Positions 7,156 to 13,531 of a stretch of 13,531 nt of DNA are shown piece after piece. Every line of letters starts with the position of its first letter. Within the stretch, counting starts at the first letter, position 1. The position numbers were made by a program, and so were the translations under genes. This DNA comes from Tritrichomonas foetus. Lineage: Eukaryota > Parabasalia > Tritrichomonadida > Tritrichomonadidae. The notes below the pieces were generated by a model. The model made no database searches and had not been told where the DNA came from. It saw only the letters and a list, made by a program, of their open reading frames with translations. The stretch lies in assembly GCA_001839685.1 (NCBI GenBank), contig MLAK01001359.1:16969-30499 (forward strand), read 5' to 3'.

Positions 7156-8379
7156 ATGAGTTTCATTATTGAAGATGACGAAGACGACGAAAACATTTCA
7201 ATTGAAGGGAACGATAGTATAGATCATATTGATCAAAAAAGACAGAATTTAACAAGTTCACAGGAAAGAGATATTAAAAATAATATTATTTTGGTAAATG
7301 TTGAAAGAAACACATCAAGCACGATTGAAATTAACAATATTTATAATCGTGAATGTTATCAAATACTTAATTCCAAAAATGATTGTTCACATATCAATCT
7401 CATGATTGATGATAAGCATCTGAGAAAAATTATTGATTTTTTTAATAAACATCCAAGCAAAGGTATCAAATATTTATGTATGCATTATAATGTCGATAAT
7501 AATGCTTCTCCAATCGTAGCAAATATTTTGCATACTACACCAGGATTAAATAATCATAGTGTTCGTGATTTTTTAGTTCGGACAAAGAATTCATCAATAT
7601 TAAGAGCATTTTTTGACGAGATGAATCTAAAAACTTCGCTCCTCGAAGCAATTAAAACTGCATTAGGCGAAACTAACTTTTTAAATTGTTCAATTTCTCA
7701 AATTGATCATATTTTACGATCGTTTTCATTTGCTTATTATCAGCAAAATAAATCATTATATCGAGTTGTTTATGTTTATTATGCAACATTATCTGTAATA
7801 TTATTGAATAATGAAATACTTAGAAAAACTGACATAACTGCAAATCGCTTTGATTTTATAATACGACAGGTTTTCCCAAAAAAATATCTAAAAACATATT
7901 CACCATTTACTGTTTATAGAAAAATCAAAAATAATCCACTTCCTCAAAATATCTTTGATCCAAATGAATTCAATGTTCATTTTAAATGTGAAGTTTCGAA
8001 AAAATCAAATAAATGGAATAGCTTGTTTAAAAAGCGGTTTCTTTCATTATCAAATAATCGAATCTTTTTTTATGATGATGATAAAATGAAAAATTTAAGA
8101 AGCGTAATTCTACTTTCTAAGCTGTTAGTGAAAACTGAAAGAAAGCAAATAAAAAATATAGTTTTAAAGCCGTCAGAAGATTCAAGTTTGTTAAATTATA
8201 TGAGAATTCACGCTAAAAATGCAAGTAATGAGACAAATATAAAAGAAATTACAATGAAATTCAAAAATGTTGAAGAAAGAGGCCTTTGCTCTTTTGTGCT
8301 TAAGAAAGCGCTTTTAGTGTCATTTTTCCAAACAGAAGAGCCACAACTTGCTTTATCTATCTTTGATTATTATGAATAA
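7156..8379 (+). CDS. Sec7-PH domain protein, cytohesin-like, probably catalytically altered
   Basis: Sec7 domains exchange GDP for GTP on ARF GTPases at membranes; a following PH domain binds phosphoinositides. This 407-residue product starts with an acidic, low-complexity tail (1-85). It then shows Sec7 features: FNKHPSKGIKYL (96-107), VANILHTTPGLNNHSVRDFL (121-140), ILRAFFDEMNL (148-158), IDHILRSFSFAYYQQN (183-198), the helix TLSVILLNNEIL (211-222), and KIKNNPLP (256-263). A PH-like domain follows, with KWNSLFKKRFLSLSNNRIFF (286-305) and a final helix EERGLCSFVLKKALLVSF (373-390) in which the usual Trp is Phe. The catalytic glutamate of the FRLPGE loop is absent: the corresponding stretch is NFLNCSISQID, with Ser179 at the position. 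The HN of the LNTSLHN motif is also lost. The stop is followed by A (TAAA), resembling the poly(A) signal reported for T. vaginalis. It could be a pseudo-exchange factor or ARF scaffold. Confidence 0.75.
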   Translation: MSFIIEDDEDDENISIEGNDSIDHIDQKRQNLTSSQERDIKNNIILVNVERNTSSTIEINNIYNRECYQILNSKNDCSHINLMIDDKHLRKIIDFFNKHPSKGIKYLCMHYNVDNNASPIVANILHTTPGLNNHSVRDFLVRTKNSSILRAFFDEMNLKTSLLEAIKTALGETNFLNCSISQIDHILRSFSFAYYQQNKSLYRVVYVYYATLSVILLNNEILRKTDITANRFDFIIRQVFPKKYLKTYSPFTVYRKIKNNPLPQNIFDPNEFNVHFKCEVSKKSNKWNSLFKKRFLSLSNNRIFFYDDDKMKNLRSVILLSKLLVKTERKQIKNIVLKPSEDSSLLNYMRIHAKNASNETNIKEITMKFKNVEERGLCSFVLKKALLVSFFQTEEPQLALSIFDYYE

Positions 8380-8791
8380 AATTGTTTGTTTTTGTGTAAT
8401 TCTCATTTATTTTATAATCATTAATTTTTTTAAAAAATTGATTGTTCATATATTCTCTCGAATCAAATGAATGACAAAATATGACCAAAAAACTTTGTAG
8501 AGGAAACTGTTGCTTCGTAAAATGTGTGTTTTTTCAGTCTTGAAGAAACATAAGTAATTGTGTAATACAATTCATTTTACTTGTTTTAGATCAGAAAATA
8601 ATCTTCAGTTTCGAATCCAACTTTGTCCTATTAGGAGAACCAGTTATATTTTCTAATACCTCGATAACGCTCATTCTAAGAAAGCTACCCAAAAAGAAAA
8701 TATCACATTAATATTTTGAAGATATTGATTAATATTTTATCAAATTAAAATTCAATTATTGAATGAATCTCATTTTTTGAATGTAAGCTAA
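8380..8791. other. Intergenic stretch after the Sec7-PH gene
   Basis: No gene or clear structure supported. AT-rich with short T and A runs. Confidence 0.5.
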
Positions 8792-9122
8792 TGTCATTAT
8801 ATTATTCCCAAAGATATGGTGAACACATTATTATATTGGAAAGTTACAGCCAAAAATAATTATGGAGATTCTTATTTTTATATGATCGTAATACACTCCA
8901 CAAAATTATCAATAAATAGAATAACAAATTTCCTTTCATATTGGGTGAACAATATCGTGATGATCAATAGAATAATCAAGATTCTCAAAAATTGTGTTGG
9001 CATCGAATAATAGCTTAGAAGAAGTTAAAATATTTGAGAACATTATGTTTTCACTCAGAAAAATTGTTGAAACTTTGAGGAAATTGAATAAGTTGAACTT
9101 GGAAGAATGTGAGATTCGATAG
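8792..9122 (+). pseudogene. Decayed coding sequence with one frame change, family unknown
   Basis: A plus frame open from 8792 (ATG 8816) to TAA 9008-9010 contains LYWKVTAKNNYGDSYFYM. A second plus frame open from 8976 to TAG 9120-9122 contains IVLASNNSLEEVKIFENIMF and LRKIVETLRKLNKLNLEECE, an amphipathic, coiled-coil-like helix. The two frames overlap between 8976 and 9010, so a single-base change there would join them. The minus frame over the same bases is Phe/Ser-rich and less protein-like. No family is assignable. It ends 26 bp before the end of the convergent TBP-like gene. Confidence 0.35.
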
Positions 9123-9148
9123 GACATTTTTATTTATCTTAGTTTAAG

Positions 9149-10060
9149 TTAACTTTCAATCATATTCATCATATTTTCTTTAATTAGATTTTCATTAGAA
9201 TGGTATTGAGAATTTTCTGATGAAGAATTTAATGAACAATATGATTTGTGCTTTTTTAGACTTACTTTTCTAAATGGATCAATTGCATACACTTTTCTTT
9301 CAGCTCTTAAAACTTTATCACGTTCTATTGCTTGTAATTTCATGAGGAAAGTATCTCCATCATCTGGTCGTGTTTGACATTCTTCGAGCATTGGCTGGAG
9401 GAATCTTGCTGCTTTCATCATTTCATCAAAATTTTTTGCACCTCGAAAAACTACACTTCCTGTTGAATATACACCAGCATTTACTGAAGTTTCAGGAACA
9501 TCTAAAGCTATAGAAGCCGAATTAGTTACTGGATTGTGTCTTTTAATGCACCCCCTTGCATTTGGATGTTTCAGAAGTCTTTGAAGACGAATTTTAAAAC
9601 CACATTTAGCTACACCAATGATGCTTACAACTTCGATTTTATCAACTTTTAAATTGATTTGTGCCCGTTTCCCAAGTTTTGAAACGCGTTGTGCAATTAA
9701 AAATCCTTCTTCTTGTGTGTGGCAATTCGGAATATATAGAAGACCGTTTTGAAATAAACATGCAGACACTTTTTTGCTACCAGTTAATCGAATGGACGTC
9801 TTATTTTTCATTCGAGGATTGAATGTTGCACATTTCACTCTCTGACAAAAATCATAAATGTCAACAATAGTTCCCATATTAGTAGAAAGATTCATCGTTC
9901 TAACTTTGAGTGTAGCCACAAGTCCATACACTCCTTTGTTTTTATTGGGTTTTGGTTGAAATTCATCAGATTCATCAGAATCATTTTCTACGAGATAGTC
10001 ATCATCGTCGTAATCACTTGAGGCAGAGCTTACATAGATGTATTCTTTATCATCAATCAT
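9149..10060 (-). CDS. TBP-related protein (two-lobed, divergent)
   Basis: TBP and its relatives form a saddle from two similar lobes; TBP bends TATA DNA by inserting four phenylalanines. In this 303-residue product lobe 1 spans about 46-133: LVATLKVRTMNL (47-58), CATFNPRMKNK (77-87, cf. the family's AEYNPKRF), ACLFQNGLLYI (100-110, cf. ALIFASGKMV) and EEGFLIAQRVSKLG (117-130). Lobe 2 spans about 138-228: EVVSIIGVAKCGFKIRLQRL (143-162, cf. NxVGSxDVxFxIxLExL), AGVYSTGSVVFRGAKNFDEM (195-214, cf. IFVSGKVVLTGAK) and ARFLQPML (218-225). Only F103 clearly keeps an intercalating Phe; Y198 replaces another, and the other two positions lack Phe. The N-terminus is very acidic (residues 5-33), and a basic to Ser/Asn-rich tail follows lobe 2. 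It is therefore a TBP-like factor, not obviously the general TBP. An initiator-like TCACTTTT sits 28 nt upstream, and a 3-codon upstream ORF overlaps the start. Confidence 0.8.
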   Translation of the reverse strand: MIDDKEYIYVSSASSDYDDDDYLVENDSDESDEFQPKPNKNKGVYGLVATLKVRTMNLSTNMGTIVDIYDFCQRVKCATFNPRMKNKTSIRLTGSKKVSACLFQNGLLYIPNCHTQEEGFLIAQRVSKLGKRAQINLKVDKIEVVSIIGVAKCGFKIRLQRLLKHPNARGCIKRHNPVTNSASIALDVPETSVNAGVYSTGSVVFRGAKNFDEMMKAARFLQPMLEECQTRPDDGDTFLMKLQAIERDKVLRAERKVYAIDPFRKVSLKKHKSYCSLNSSSENSQYHSNENLIKENMMNMIES

Positions 10061-10065
10061 CTCAT
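10057..10065 (-). other. Three-codon upstream ORF overlapping the TBP-like start
   Basis: On the minus strand ATGAGATGA (10065-10057) reads Met-Arg-stop and overlaps the main ATG at 10060-10058. It is the first ATG after the predicted transcription start at 10088. Ribosomes scanning from the cap would meet it first, so translation of the TBP-like protein may depend on leaky scanning or reinitiation. Confidence 0.4.
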
Positions 10066-10082
10066 CTAAAACTTTGTTAAAT

Positions 10083-10090
10083 AAAAGTGA
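10083..10090 (-). promoter_or_regulatory. Initiator-like element of the TBP-like gene
   Basis: Minus strand 10090-10083 reads TCACTTTT, the same octamer as at the IBD gene. The predicted first base A at 10088 gives a 28-nt leader, slightly long for a trichomonad gene. Confidence 0.45.
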
Positions 10091-10760
10091 TTTTGATAAA
10101 AATTAATGAAAACATAATGTTCCGACTTTAGAAGAAATAATGCATTATTTTCTTTTTATATTATAGATTTATTCATTTTTCATCAAATAGATTTATATAA
10201 AATATATTTAAATCATTATAAAGGATAATTTCCCGAGATAATTATATTTTATCAAATGACAAAAAATCGAAAAAAAAAATATGTCTTATATAAATCGATA
10301 TATTGCAATATGATATCTGTTAAGCAACAATAAACCTGCTAATGACACCAGCAAATGAATATTAGAAATAAAATATAATATAAAATAAAATTGGAAAACG
10401 GAAATCATCACCAGTGATTTTGGAAACATCATCAATTTGAAAAAGTGAAAATAAATAATAGAATTTTCTATGTAAAGTATTGAAATCGTCAGTTAGGAAT
10501 CAAAATAGCAATATCTTTTTTCCCATTAGAAAAAAATCTATCAAATTGTCTAATCACATTAGGTACATAGTTGTGAATCTCTAATAAAAATATTTATATG
10601 CTCGAAGAAAATAAAAATCATAAAATGAAAAATAAAAAGAATTTAAAATAAAGACAGATTTTATTAATAATAAAAATAAAAACACATACTTACGAACAAT
10701 ATTAATATTTCTATAACAAACAAACTGGACAAAAAAATAAAATAAATAAAATTACAATTT
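10091..10760. other. Very AT-rich spacer between two minus-strand genes
   Basis: Upstream of the TBP-like gene and downstream of the phosphatase gene. Many A/T runs and alternating AT tracts; no frame or structure I can support. Confidence 0.55.
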
Positions 10761-11360
10761 TCAATGAAAAGCAGAAATTCCCTCAAATCCACCATATTTC
10801 ACTGTATCTATATATGCTTCACCAATATCGCTTTCAAAAGCAATTTGCTCGAGGACTTTGATGAGCTCATTTGATAAAACGTCATCGTCTTTTTCTCCAT
10901 ACCAGGGCTTGACGAGAACCAAATTTTTAGGATTTTTCAAAGCAGATCCCATAATATCGTCAACCAAAAGTATCTGTTTTAGCGGTCTTCGTAATATAGA
11001 TAAATCTTTGACCGAATAACCACTTAAATTTTGGCAGGAATCTCTGAAAAAGCGACGGCATTCTTTGACATCTGGTAAAATTTTATCAATAATTAAATTT
11101 GCATATTCTCTTTGCGCTGACGTAAAGACAAAAACGTCGTATAGTTTTGTAATCCTCTTTAGGAAGTTCTGAAGATTTGGTCTGGTCTGGACAAACAAGC
11201 GCCTACGTTTAAATCGAATTTGGAAATAATCGCCAGAGGTCGGTCTTACGGGAGTGACGTGAACAAGAGTGTCGTCTAAATCTAAAGCTATTGCTGGTTT
11301 GTGAATAATGAATAGGGATGATGATTTTCTCATCTGTTTAGAATTGTTGCTGTTTAACAT
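10761..11360 (-). CDS. FCP1/SCP-like (NIF family) HAD phosphatase
   Basis: Members of this family are magnesium-dependent serine phosphatases. Several act on the polymerase II CTD, others on different phosphoproteins. The 199-residue product is almost entirely catalytic domain. ALDLDDTLVH (25-34) holds the DxDxT motif, with D27 as the expected phosphoaspartate nucleophile and D29 as acid/base. TRPNLQNFLKRI (59-70) and YDVFVFTSAQREYA (74-87) carry the second motif with T80. LRRPLKQILLVDD (123-135) carries the third with the D134-D135 pair. KPWYGEKDDDVLSNELIKVL (151-170) matches the family's closing W-G-D-x-x-L pattern. All catalytic residues are present, so activity is likely. There is no BRCT domain, so it resembles the small SCP/Dullard-type enzymes, not full FCP1. 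An initiator-like TCATA lies 6 nt upstream of the ATG. The substrate cannot be read from sequence. Confidence 0.9.
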   Translation of the reverse strand: MLNSNNSKQMRKSSSLFIIHKPAIALDLDDTLVHVTPVRPTSGDYFQIRFKRRRLFVQTRPNLQNFLKRITKLYDVFVFTSAQREYANLIIDKILPDVKECRRFFRDSCQNLSGYSVKDLSILRRPLKQILLVDDIMGSALKNPKNLVLVKPWYGEKDDDVLSNELIKVLEQIAFESDIGEAYIDTVKYGGFEGISAFH

Positions 11361-11363
11361 TTT

Positions 11364-11368
11364 TATGA
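11364..11368 (-). promoter_or_regulatory. Initiator-like element of the phosphatase gene
   Basis: Minus strand 11368-11364 reads TCATA, fitting TCA-Py-T/A. The predicted first base A at 11366 gives a 6-nt leader, typical of trichomonad genes and supporting the chosen ATG. Confidence 0.45.
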
Positions 11369-11804
11369 TTTGAAAGAAGAATTTACATAAAATGAAAATA
11401 TAAAAAACAGTCAGAATCTTCTATTGAAATTTCAAATTTTCGCGGCTTTTTGATAGTATTGGATAAAAATTTCTCAAGATTTATAACTTTTTATGAAACG
11501 GTGTTTGTGATGGTTATGAAAAGTAATTTGTGAACACCATTTCTATGAAGTTTTTGAAAAATTTATGTGATAACGGATTTATCGTTTGGAAAATCTTTCA
11601 AATTATTCAATATAGTTGACTGAATTGAAAATTTTATCGAATGAGATAAAAAATCTCCAAACACTAAATATAACGTTAAAAATATAAAAAATTAATTTTT
11701 TTTCGTTCGAATAATTCTTTGTAAATAGGATTGATAATATAAATAACTATAGAAAACATGAATTAAATTTTGATCTCAAGCTATATAAAGATTTCGTCAA
11801 ATTG
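11369..11804. other. Upstream region of the phosphatase gene, otherwise empty
   Basis: AT-rich; no further gene or convincing structure seen. Confidence 0.5.
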
Positions 11805-12245
11805 TCAATTGATAGTATTTTTGCACAAATCTGGATTGACTTTCTCATTGAATTTCGAGCTATAAAAAAAGTGTTTTGTTTTTCGATCTTTAAAATGATC
11901 ATGACTTCGTGGAAGTTCATGTCGAGAATCGAGGCTAATCAGATTTCTGATTATCTAATTGATTTTATTCTCTTCAAAATAAACCACCTTCACAATTTTC
12001 AAATGAAACCATTAATTTGATTCAATTTTATGAATTTATCCTTTTCAGTGTTGTTAAGAATAGAAAGGGTTTGCTTTAGGTGGCTCCTTCTCAGTGAGAA
12101 ATTCTCAATTATATGATCAAAATGCTTATTGTTCGTTTGGATTCTTTCGGAAAAACTCCGTGAAAAATATTTCGCCCATCAATAATTTGATGGGCTCACT
12201 CATCCAATTGGTTGAATCGATTACATATGGTATATTGTTTTCAGA
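11805..12245 (-). pseudogene. Decayed coding sequence with at least two frame changes
   Basis: Three successive minus-strand segments read as good protein in order. Segment one, 12245 down to TAA 12126-12128, contains NIPYVIDSTNWMSEPIKLLM and GEIFFTEFFRKNPN. Segment two, about 12140 down to TGA 11999-12001, contains NNKHFDHIIENFSLRRSHLK and QTLSILNNTEKDKFIKL. Segment three, 11954 down to TGA 11805-11807, contains SLDSRHELPRSHDHFKDRK and HFFYSSKFNEKVNPDLCKN. The charged, varied composition is unlike random AT-rich translation. The plus frames over the same bases (11802-12020, 12094-12285) lack ATG starts and are more hydrophobic. I do not recognise the family. It may extend to about 12275 upstream. 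Confidence 0.45.
12174..12195. repeat. Perfect 9-bp-arm hairpin
   Basis: GCCCATCAA at 12174-12182 pairs exactly with TTGATGGGC at 12187-12195 around TAAT. It lies inside the first segment of the decayed minus-strand frame, so it may be incidental to former coding sequence. Confidence 0.7.
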
Positions 12246-12437
12246 TCATCAACAATTTCTAATTTTACTGTTCATATTTTTATAACAGAAATTTGTGAAA
12301 TTTGAAAAGAATGAAATAATAGGGGTATATTAACACCACATATAGAATATAGTTTTGTTATGCCTAATTAATGAGCGGAGGACAGAATTTCCCGTATAAT
12401 GATGGATAAATTAATTTCGTTGAAAATTTTAATATTC

Positions 12438-12453
12438 TTTAGAAATGTTTCTA
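12438..12453. repeat. 16-nt element, copy 2
   Basis: Identical to 4626-4641 (TTTAGAAATGTTTCTA), same orientation, 6-bp palindromic arms around TG. No gene adjoins this copy. Confidence 0.6.
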
Positions 12454-12487
12454 TGTTGGTGAACTTTTTCTAATGAATTTGCAAAGA

Positions 12488-12503
12488 TGTCTCAATTGAG
12501 ACA
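12488..12503. repeat. Perfect 16-bp palindrome
   Basis: TGTCTCAATTGAGACA equals its own reverse complement. It could be a dimeric-protein binding site or chance. Confidence 0.85.
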
Positions 12504-12732
12504 AACTTATTAAGGGCATAGTTTAGCAAGAGATGGTTATATTTATTTGAGAGAAATAGGTTGTTTATCGATATCTTCGGGGAAAATTTATGAAATCAAT
12601 TGTTAACTTAGTTTAAAGAATATATAGACGTAGTTAATAAAGATGAAATCATAATAATAATTTATTTCGTTTTTATTCCACACTTTTGGATGACATGCTT
12701 GGGGAAATTGAAACTTTTTGTAAGTGTTTACA

Positions 12733-12766
12733 ATTTACAAAATAATTAACAGAATATTTTGTAAAT
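12733..12766. repeat. Inverted repeat, 12-bp arms, 10-nt loop
   Basis: ATTTACAAAATA at 12733-12744 is exactly complementary to TATTTTGTAAAT at 12755-12766. It is AT-rich, in a region with no gene. Confidence 0.85.
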
Positions 12767-12871
12767 ATAAAATAGAATTATCTTTTTATTTTATCTATAA
12801 TATTTTATTATATTCTGATATAGCTTTTTATATTTGATGTTTTATATGATATATTTTTTTCAGCATATTAT

Positions 12872-13054
12872 ATTGGAGTGAAAAGTGGATTCATTAAAAA
12901 AAGAAGAAAATGATTGAAAAAATTGAATGCTATTCAAAGAAAAAATTTTTATCATTCATCTGAGTACTTCGAATATAGAAAAGCATTGCGAAAACAAATC
13001 AAAAAACCATTAGACATGAAAGCATCTCTTTATAAACCCAATCCCTACATCTAG
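12872..13054 (+). pseudogene. Fragment of a decayed Lys-rich coding sequence
   Basis: A plus frame has one internal TGA (12911-12913) and is then open for 46 codons to TAG 13052-13054. It reads NAIQRKNFYHSSEYFEYRKA, then LRKQIKKPLDMKASLYKPNP. The composition is protein-like, but there is no usable start codon and no family is recognised. TTTTTTTCAG just before it is a run plus AG and is probably not a splice site, because trichomonad introns carry a longer fixed 3' motif. Confidence 0.35.
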
Positions 13055-13531
13055 AGTTAACCAGTAAATGAAATAATCATATGATTAGTAAAAATTATTA
13101 GTTTCCTATTTTTCCCAGTAACAGACATTTCAAGTCCTAAATTTTACATATCAAATTATCTTGTGAATTTCAGAAAGATAGATAATGACTATACTAAAAA
13201 AAATTGAATGAAAATAAAATATGAATAAATTTAATTTGATTTAAATCATTAATATTATTATTTTACATCTCATGCAGCTATTAACTAATAATATAATATA
13301 TCTTATTACAATATTAACACTATATTAATTAGATATCAAAAGATATTTCAAATATAAATTTTCTGATGGTAACTTTTTCAGAAAATGATTATTTTTAATT
13401 TGTGAGGCCCCAAAAATGGACTGTTTAAAACATCTTTATCCAATTTATTTTCTGCATATAATAATAAATAAATTTAATTACCCATTAGAATACAAATACA
13501 AATACATAGCAACAATATAAGAATTATTTAT
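13055..13531. other. AT-rich right end, no supported gene
   Basis: It contains an inverted repeat with 9-bp arms (ATTTTCTGA at 13358-13366, TCAGAAAAT at 13378-13386, 11-nt loop). No frame of note on either strand. Confidence 0.5.

Larger units (their letters stand above)
12246..12871. other. Intergenic region with palindromes, no supported gene
   Basis: A short plus frame near 12514-12600 (GHSLARDGYIYLREIGCL) has protein-like composition and may be another relic, but it is too short to call. The separate palindromic elements in this stretch are listed individually. The last 100 bases are almost pure A and T. Confidence 0.4.

Noticed and set aside
8608..8625. TTCGAATCC-like string suggesting a tRNA T arm
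   Set aside because: The flanking bases do not form a 5-bp T stem and no cloverleaf can be built.
8936..9127. 63-codon minus frame
   Set aside because: Phe/Ser/Leu-rich and antisense to the better plus-strand relic.
11802..12285. Two plus-strand frames of 72 and 63 codons
   Set aside because: Neither starts with ATG, and the minus-strand reading over the same bases is more protein-like, so I prefer a minus-strand relic.
13255..13531. Dense short A/T repeats at the right end
   Set aside because: No regular repeat unit, no spacers of equal length, no telomere-type repeat; ordinary low-complexity spacer.

Overview
This window looks like nuclear DNA from a parabasalid protist (trichomonad), most plausibly a Tritrichomonas- or Trichomonas-type genome. 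The DNA is AT-rich with long poor-quality intergenic stretches. Every intact gene is a single uninterrupted reading frame of eukaryotic type. One gene belongs to the initiator-binding (IBD/IBP39-like) family known from trichomonads, and three genes have a TCA-Py-A/T initiator-like element 6 to 28 nt upstream of the start codon, as expected for trichomonad promoters with very short leaders. The genus is an inference; the family calls do not depend on it.

Layout of the intact genes: a divergent PP2A B56-type regulatory subunit (2016-3680, +); an IBD-domain transcription protein (4666-5337, -), convergent with it; a Sec7-PH protein related to ARF exchange factors but apparently lacking the catalytic glutamate (7156-8379, +); a divergent two-lobed TBP-related protein with an acidic N-terminal tail (9149-10060, -); and a small FCP1/SCP-type HAD phosphatase (10761-11360, -). 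Three of the five (IBD protein, TBP-like protein, CTD-phosphatase-like protein) belong to families of RNA polymerase II initiation or CTD control. The B56-like and Sec7-like proteins are signalling and membrane-traffic families. There is no operon logic; each gene appears to have its own promoter.

The rest is not simply empty. Hand translation of the gaps shows several stretches that read like decayed coding sequence broken by a few stops or frame changes: 1070-1540 (+), 5976-6371 (-), 6380-6870 (+), 8792-9122 (+), 11805-12245 (-), 12872-13054 (+), and a fragment running off the left edge (-). I recognise none of these proteins with confidence. Together they suggest a gene graveyard between the intact genes.

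Non-coding structure includes a perfect 18-bp-arm, 3-nt-loop inverted repeat just upstream of the B56 gene (1950-1988), several shorter palindromes, a 16-nt element present twice 7.8 kb apart, and a compact GC-rich island at about 4388-4485 that ends in T tracts and could be a small RNA gene or a short ORF. I saw no tRNA, rRNA, CRISPR array, complete transposon or telomeric repeat.
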